Shown here: in pieces, positions 30,496-31,380 of the stretch
Layout of the letters: the number at the start of each line of letters is the position of its first letter
Numbering within the stretch: the stretch's first letter is position 1
Assembly: GCA_000697665.1 (NCBI GenBank)
Contig: KL197729.1
Coordinates: 354,828 to 386,207, forward strand
Reading direction: 5' to 3'
DNA length: 31,380 nt
Source: Jaapia argillacea MUCL 33604
Lineage: Eukaryota > Basidiomycota > Agaricomycetes > Jaapiales > Jaapiaceae
Position numbers and translations under genes: made by a program
The notes under the pieces: generated by a model
What the model was told of the DNA's origin: nothing
The model's input: the letters and a program-made list of their open reading frames with translations, nothing else
Databases searched by the model: none

Positions 30496-30889
30496 TGACA
30501 AGAAAGAAAAAGCCAACTGAAAGCTGGGGTGTTACGCCCAGTTCCACCAGCTATATATACACAATCTATCTACGCACATGTAAGTGTCTATCACTAAGCG
30601 GGGCTGCTGCGCCCGTGCTTCTACTGCGAGTCCTGAGTAACTATCCTGAGTTACAATCCTGAGTTAGGTCATTTGACGTACTCGGAGAAATCTAGAATGA
30701 CTGTGGCGTTGTGTGCAGCAACTCAGAGAAATCTGGATTACTACGGAGTTCTGGAATGTTCTTCATGACATCAGGGGGATCTGGAGGTGTCTATCACATG
30801 ACTTACCTGGCACTTGTTATGTTCAACGATCTAGACTGAACCTTCTGGGTTGGGGTTGAATTGTGGGATCCTTCATGGAAACCGTGACA
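30496..30889 (-). repeat. 3' LTR of a Gypsy element (family 2, right copy)
   Basis: 394 bp, inverted relative to 48-442. The polypurine tract lies at 30894-30905 on the element's strand. The TATA-like box points left, toward copy E. Confidence 0.85.
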
Positions 30890-30929
30890 AATACCCCCCC
30901 CCCTCAAGGGACGCGTCCTTGCAAACCAC

Positions 30930-31380
30930 CTACACTGTGCCATCAGCCTTAGGCGGACGCTCCTCCAAATCCTGATCCCATAACTGCCAATGCAGATACA
31001 TATTCTCCCACATTAACCAGTCCCGTGACTCAGCAGGTCGCAACTCTGACCAAGTCACTGCACGGCTTTGCAAGCCCCCAGGCACGCGTATTTGCGGCAT
31101 GCAAGGAGCAGAGGGATGTGTAGTATGGAACACATCAATCAAAGGCTTCCAAACCTTTATCAATGACGTTCTTGACTCCCACGTGTTGTCAACACGTGTC
31201 TTTCCTCGCCATTTAACCAAATACAGAAGTCCACCACGAGAAACCTTCAAGTCCAGTATTTCCTCAACACCATCATCTGTCATTCCGGGGATGGGAGAGC
31301 AACAATCTTGGGTATCTGAGATGGGAATTCCGGCTCCCGATATGGAAGCAATAAGGCTTACGTTAAAGACAGGATGTATT
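30930..31380 (-). CDS. C-terminal end of Gypsy Pol (integrase end plus chromodomain), partial
   Basis: The frame is open from the window edge to the stop at 30930. At the edge it reads IHPVFNVSLI, matching the HPVFHVSLL segment that follows integrase in Ty3/Gypsy Pol. About 30 residues later comes a chromodomain (VEEILDLKVSRGG, then YLVKWRGK and NTWESRTSL), expected to direct integration to marked chromatin. A tail of about 70 residues follows, ending 41 bp before the LTR. The start of the protein lies outside the window. No stop is seen in this part, so this copy may be less decayed than the element at 5207-14985. Confidence 0.88.
   Translation of the reverse strand, partial: IHPVFNVSLIASISGAGIPISDTQDCCSPIPGMTDDGVEEILDLKVSRGGLLYLVKWRGKTRVDNTWESRTSLIKVWKPLIDVFHTTHPSAPCMPQIRVPGGLQSRAVTWSELRPAESRDWLMWENMYLHWQLWDQDLEERPPKADGTV

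Noticed and set aside
1-31380. The whole window as one large palindrome
   Set aside because: LTRs, A/E, the Vps68 arms and the repeat arrays are inverted pairs, but copies C and D both face left and spacing does not match, so several separate events are more likely.
1-31380. tRNA genes, rRNA and CRISPR arrays
   Set aside because: GGTTCGA-like B-box matches fall inside coding exons without a partner A box or foldable arms; no regularly spaced direct repeats typical of CRISPR, as expected for a fungus.

Overview
The window looks like nuclear DNA of a filamentous basidiomycete, most likely an Agaricomycete. Genes carry many short GT-AG introns (mostly 50-70 bp), the transposons are Ty3/Gypsy chromoviruses, and the main gene family is a seven-transmembrane (7TM) family I know from mushroom genomes. 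I cannot name the species.

Layout. 1-442 is the 3' end of a Gypsy element running off the left edge. 892-2444 is 7TM copy A (+). 3634-15084 is 7TM copy B (+), a pseudogene split by a complete Gypsy element (5207-14985, element on the - strand, 5-bp target duplication ATAAC). 15617-17161 is copy C (-). 17.5-18.1 kb is decayed repeats. 18843-19502 is a Vps68/TMEM50-type gene (-). 19782-22501 is arginyl-tRNA synthetase (+). 22943-23583 is a dead inverted copy of the Vps68 gene (+). 24.0-25.5 kb is a degenerate tandem array. 25799-27343 is copy D (-) and 28328-29863 is copy E (-). 30496-31380 is the 3' end of a second Gypsy copy (-) with the C-terminus of its Pol.

The five 7TM copies share one exact gene structure of 11 exons, five of them only 19-33 nt. 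Spliced by hand, A, C, D and E each give one uninterrupted frame of 323-329 codons; B has several independent lesions. They look like a locally expanded receptor- or transporter-like membrane family whose ligand and role I cannot tell. ArgRS and Vps68 are housekeeping genes sharing a divergent promoter, and inverted Vps68 copies flank ArgRS.

The complete Gypsy element shows an 11-nt perfect complement between its predicted RNA 5' end and the site beside its 5' LTR, the arrangement used by Tf1/sushi elements that prime themselves. It also has an unusually long leader (about 3.7 kb) with a decayed extra ORF, and its frames are broken mainly by stops of the kind C-to-T changes produce. All gene models here are hand-spliced from sequence alone, without transcript or database support.
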